NCBI GenBank assembly: GCA_030609125.1
Contig: JAUWCW010000072.1
Coordinates: 1 to 8,644 of the forward strand
Origin: Candidatus Rokuibacteriota bacterium
GTDB taxonomy: Bacteria > JAUVQV01
Direction: 5' to 3'
Length of the DNA stretch: 8,644 nt
The first letter of the stretch is position 1. Each line of letters opens with the position of its first letter. The position numbers and the translations under genes are program-made. Shown here piece after piece: positions 5,937 through 8,644 of the stretch. The notes under the pieces were generated by a model, which was not told where the DNA came from, did no database searches, and worked only from the letters and a program-made list of their open reading frames with translations.

Positions 5937-7669
5937 GTGCCGAGCTCCTCATCCAGGCCGGCCACAGCCGTCTCGCTCACATGAAGCTTCTCGCGCAAGT
6001 CCGCAACAATCCCGTCCTTCTTTTCCAGACGCCCCTGCAGGCCGGAGGTTTCCCGCCTGCGTCCCTCCAGCTCCTCCTCCAGCCCCGAGATCCGGGCCGC
6101 CATCAGCTTCCGCTTCTGCGCCTCCTCCGAGACGGAGGCCCGGGCCTTCTCCAGTTCCTCGCCCTGCGCGGCGGTTCTCTCCCCGTCCGCCGCGGACTTC
6201 TCCTTCAGGGCGGCCAGATCGCTTTCCAGGAGCGCCTCCCGTTCCCGGCTCTGCTCGCTCTCCCGGAGCAGTTCCCTCTCTCGCTCCTCGGAGGCGGCGA
6301 CCGCGGCTCCCGATTTCCCCACTTCTTCCCGGGCCGCCTTATTCTGTTCCTCCAGGCTCGCCCTTTCCCTGCCGATCTCGAGAAGAGAGGCCTCCATTTT
6401 CTCCTCCAGGCTCTCCTTCTGGACCAGCGCCTGCTCCAGGTCGGCCCGCAGGGAGGCCGCTTCCTCCAGACGCATCTGCAACTCACCGTGCGCCTCCTCC
6501 AGACCCCGCGTCACCTCGTCCGCTCTCTCCGTGCTGACGTCGATCAGATCCTGGGCACGCCTTTCGGCCTCGGATTTCTTCCGGATGAGGCTGCCGAGCC
6601 TGACCTCCAGCTCCGTCTCCCGGAGCCGGTGCTTGGCAAGGTCGACCTGCACCTTCTTCGTCAGCTCACGGATCTTATCCTGAAGTTGCTCATTCTCGTT
6701 CTTGAGCCTCTTCAGCTCGCCCGCGTCGAAGTCCCGGCGGCTGCTCAACGCTTCCGCTGTCCGCAGACGTCCCTTGAGCTCCTCCACCTCGAGAAACTTG
6801 GTCTCCATCTGCTGCTGGTAGTAGTTGCGCATCTCGTCATTCAGGCCGGAGGGGGGCAGAAGAATCTTTTTCCGCCCCGGAGCGGGCGCCTTCTGCAGGA
6901 GCCGCCCGAAGAAGCGGAAGAAATGCTTCCAGGGAACGGGCTTGATAAAGAGCATTTTCGACATCTTGAGCAGGGCCGGCGAGCGGGCCAGCACCACGTC
7001 CTGGCCCGCGGAAGAGAGGAGAATGACGGGGAGGTCCTCCTCGCCCCTTATCTCCCTGAGGATCGCAACGGTGAGCCCTTCGGGCGGGGGCCAGCCGAGA
7101 ATGATCGCCTGGGGGGGATTGGCGCACCTGTGGGCCGCCGCCTGCTCCCAGTGAACGGCGGCCACCTCGACCCCTTTCGGCTCCAGGTGTTCGCGCAGCT
7201 TCTCCGCCACTTCCGGGTCGGGGTCGAGAAGAAGAACCGACTTGCCCTCAAGATCCTCGTCGGAGGGAGCCTCGCCCGCCCGGGCGCCGGGCCCCTTCCC
7301 GGCGGGGAGATTCTCCAGGGCTTCCCTGAGCTTCGCCTGGGTGTAGGGCAACTGGACGAATCCGTCCACCAGGGCCCGCACCTCCGGCGCCCCATTGAAA
7401 AAGCGCTCCCGGGTGAGAGCGGCCGCAATGACGAGGTGGAAGGGGTCATCGATCTCGCTTCTCAGCATGCGGCAGTACCCGGTGAGGTTCTCCGTCGGGT
7501 AGGCGCTGGAGAGAATGACGATGTCCGGCTTCCACTCCCGGGCCCTCTTCAGGCCGTCGCCCTCGAACCGCGAGACGAGTAGTCGGCAGCCGGCGCCGAC
7601 GAGGGCGTTGCGTGCGGCGGCGGCCTGAGCGGGCGCGTTTTCCAGGAGCAGGACCTTTGAAGACTGCAT
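5852..7669 (-). CDS. Tandem pseudo-receiver protein with long coiled coil
   Basis: A 605-residue protein without signal peptide. Residues 4-121 and 143-257 each look like a CheY-type receiver, but both lack the phosphorylation site. In the first, KPDIVILSSAYP has Ser54 where Asp is expected, the acidic pair reads E10-N11, and the conserved Lys is Leu107. In the second, PPQAIILGWPPPEG has Gly192 in place of Asp, while Asp149, Ser219 and Lys243 (FIKP) remain. Coiled coil runs from about 276 to the end. Pseudo-receiver plus coiled coil is the layout of FrzS and AglZ of Myxococcus motility; shared function is only inference. The frame closes at TAG just after ten C, and one extra C would join it to the next ORF as 1122 residues. 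The ATG has no strong Shine-Dalgarno sequence. A terminator-like hairpin precedes the gene, so it probably opens a transcription unit. Confidence 0.85.
   Translation of the reverse strand: MQSSKVLLLENAPAQAAAARNALVGAGCRLLVSRFEGDGLKRAREWKPDIVILSSAYPTENLTGYCRMLRSEIDDPFHLVIAAALTRERFFNGAPEVRALVDGFVQLPYTQAKLREALENLPAGKGPGARAGEAPSDEDLEGKSVLLLDPDPEVAEKLREHLEPKGVEVAAVHWEQAAAHRCANPPQAIILGWPPPEGLTVAILREIRGEEDLPVILLSSAGQDVVLARSPALLKMSKMLFIKPVPWKHFFRFFGRLLQKAPAPGRKKILLPPSGLNDEMRNYYQQQMETKFLEVEELKGRLRTAEALSSRRDFDAGELKRLKNENEQLQDKIRELTKKVQVDLAKHRLRETELEVRLGSLIRKKSEAERRAQDLIDVSTERADEVTRGLEEAHGELQMRLEEAASLRADLEQALVQKESLEEKMEASLLEIGRERASLEEQNKAAREEVGKSGAAVAASEERERELLRESEQSREREALLESDLAALKEKSAADGERTAAQGEELEKARASVSEEAQKRKLMAARISGLEEELEGRRRETSGLQGRLEKKDGIVADLREKLHVSETAVAGLDEELGTWRQRSAEAEAVIADLVAREPPPLPRRR
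5869..5878 (-). other. Ten-base C homopolymer at the frame break between two coiled-coil ORFs
   Basis: On the minus strand, GAG is followed by ten C and then TGCCCCGG. In the receiver-protein frame this reads EPPPLPRRR then TAG. In the -1 frame it reads PPPAPAAVEDGTSELLAEKE and continues as coiled coil for hundreds of residues. Eleven C, eight C, or -1 slippage would give one open frame. A real phase-variable or slippery tract and a homopolymer length error fit the sequence equally well. Confidence 0.8.
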
Positions 7670-7710
7670 GATCTATCCGGCGGCCCCCCCATCCGCAACA
7701 GTGCGGGCGG

Positions 7711-7757
7711 CAAAAAGAAAAAAGAGGTTCCGGGCGGCGGGGGGAAACGTGCCCGAA
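7711..7757 (-). terminator. Putative intrinsic terminator after the AMIN-like gene
   Basis: On the minus strand, TTCGGGC (7757-7751) can pair with GCCCGGA (7735-7729), counting one G-T pair. The loop is about 15 bases. After five bases comes a T-rich run of six T, C, five T (7723-7712). The structure begins 10 bases after the upstream stop codon. The long loop makes it a modest candidate. Confidence 0.45.
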
Positions 7758-7766
7758 TCAGGCAAT

Positions 7767-8644
7767 CTACTCGTTCTTGATGATTCTGACCACAACCGCG
7801 CGGTCCTGCTGAGAGACGACATAGGAAATGTCCGGCAGCAGGATCTGCAGGGAAACCTTCACCCTCTCTGAATCGACGTCCTCGACCTGAATGTCCCCGA
7901 TCAGGTCGGACTCCACCCTGATGAGATCCCCCACCTTGCCCCTGGTCCGCTGCACGGGGAAAAGCTCGACGTAGATCCATTCCTTGGAAAATGCCGAGCC
8001 GGTGGAGGCGTTGTAGCTGACCGGCCCCGTGGTCTCCAGCATCACCATCGCCCGCCCCTTCGACTCTATCAGCGAAACCTGGGAGAGTTCCTGCACCGTC
8101 TTCTTCGCCTCCTTGAGGGGCTCTTGCGGAGCGGGCGTCGGCAGGGGCACCTTGGCGGGATCGGGGCCGGGCGGGACATCATCGACCCGCCCGGGTTCCG
8201 CAGACGGCTCGGGCGGAGGCGCCGGGGCCTTCACCGCCTCGTCCATGGCCTTGCGGGCCTCCTCGCGGGCGCGAAGTGCCTCGTCACGGGACTCCGCCTG
8301 CTCATCCGTCTCCATTTTCGCCTGCATCGCCTCCTCGCGGGCCTGCAGCGCAAGCTCCCGCTCTCTTTCCTGGGCCACCTCCTCAGGCGTCAGCGGAGCC
8401 GGGCCCGGGGAAACGGGAGCGCGGCGCAAGCGCTCGCGGATGATCTTTTCCAGGTCGTCTTTGGAAAGGGCGGCGATGACCGAAAAGGACTCGGCCTTGC
8501 TGTAGGAGATCTCGACAGTGGCCTTGCCGTTGGAAAATGCCGACGGTGAAACCGCCGAGGGTGAGACGGTTCCTGTTCCGTCGGTGGAAAGATACACTTC
8601 CAGCCCCCTCAGGTCGTAGTCCACGATGCTGTTGTTGAACCCGT
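7767..8644 (-). CDS. Envelope protein with Ig-like segment and C-terminal AMIN-like domain, C-terminal part (runs off right edge)
   Basis: The frame is open at the right edge, so the true start lies outside and the in-frame GTG at 8624 is internal. About 291 residues are visible. The first 58 (DGTGTVSPSAV, then NGKATVEISYSKAESFSVIA) look like the end of a bacterial Ig-like (Big/filamin) domain. A charged helical stretch (about 85-138, with AREEA-type repeats) and a Pro/Ala-rich linker (about 139-175) follow. The last 110 residues (LSQVSLIESKGRAMVMLETT; KEWIYVELFPV; SYVVSQQDRAVVVRIIKN) have the strand pattern of AMIN domains, which occur in secretin PilQ and in AmiC and bind peptidoglycan or localise partners. 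Location in the periplasm or at the outer membrane is inferred. No secretin core is visible, so it is not simply PilQ. A terminator-like hairpin follows the stop. Confidence 0.65.
   Translation of the reverse strand, partial: GFNNSIVDYDLRGLEVYLSTDGTGTVSPSAVSPSAFSNGKATVEISYSKAESFSVIAALSKDDLEKIIRERLRRAPVSPGPAPLTPEEVAQERERELALQAREEAMQAKMETDEQAESRDEALRAREEARKAMDEAVKAPAPPPEPSAEPGRVDDVPPGPDPAKVPLPTPAPQEPLKEAKKTVQELSQVSLIESKGRAMVMLETTGPVSYNASTGSAFSKEWIYVELFPVQRTRGKVGDLIRVESDLIGDIQVEDVDSERVKVSLQILLPDISYVVSQQDRAVVVRIIKNE

Noticed and set aside
5447-7582. Plus-strand open frame of 711 codons antisense to the receiver/coiled-coil ORFs
   Set aside because: Same shadow effect: Pro/Arg/Leu-rich with no domain, while the minus strand carries receiver folds and coiled coil.
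7691-7710. Small CCGCA/TGCGG hairpin as the terminator upstream of the receiver gene
   Set aside because: The five-base stem is followed on the minus strand by a G-run, not a T-run. The larger hairpin at 7729-7757 with a T-rich tail is the better candidate.

Overview
The window is GC-rich, with G/C-biased third codon positions. Every supportable gene lies on the minus strand, so gene order runs from the right edge to the left edge. Signal peptides, inner-membrane anchors, an AMIN-like domain and an AsmA/GspN-type protein point to a diderm (Gram-negative) bacterium. The style resembles deltaproteobacterial (Myxococcota/Thermodesulfobacteriota) or Nitrospirota-like genomes, but nothing here fixes the phylum.

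Right edge (8644-7767): the C-terminal part of an envelope protein with an apparent Ig-like segment, a charged/proline-rich linker and a C-terminal AMIN-like beta domain. A plausible intrinsic terminator follows it (about 7757-7711).

Centre (7669-1204): a cluster made largely of coiled coil. First comes a protein with two receiver-like domains, both lacking the phospho-accepting Asp, followed by about 300 residues of coiled coil. Its frame closes just after a run of ten C (minus strand, 5878-5869). The coiled coil resumes in the -1 frame as a second ORF, which continues through a transmembrane helix into a C-terminal domain placed in the periplasm. The two ORFs may be one 1122-residue protein broken, or switched, at the homopolymer. 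That ORF overlaps the next gene by ATGA. The next gene encodes an exported 1033-residue protein with a TolB-N/CsgG-like domain, an eight- or nine-repeat TPR array, a very long coiled coil and terminal TPRs. Inside it is a recent 180-bp tandem duplication.

Left (1203-1): a 106-bp gap holds a dispersed-repeat-like palindrome and a promoter-like sequence. Then come a nitrilase-superfamily amidohydrolase resembling N-carbamoylputrescine amidase and, 4 bp further on, the start of an AsmA/GspN-like membrane-anchored protein cut by the window edge.

Working model (inference): the central genes form an envelope-spanning scaffold. Cytoplasmic pseudo-receivers on a coiled-coil stalk would pass through the inner membrane and meet a periplasmic TPR/coiled-coil partner. 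The nearest known architectural parallels are the pseudo-receiver/coiled-coil motility proteins FrzS and AglZ of Myxococcus, but no membrane-anchored version of this layout is familiar to me. No RNA genes, CRISPR arrays or insertion sequences were seen, and no gene-free stretch exceeds 300 bases.
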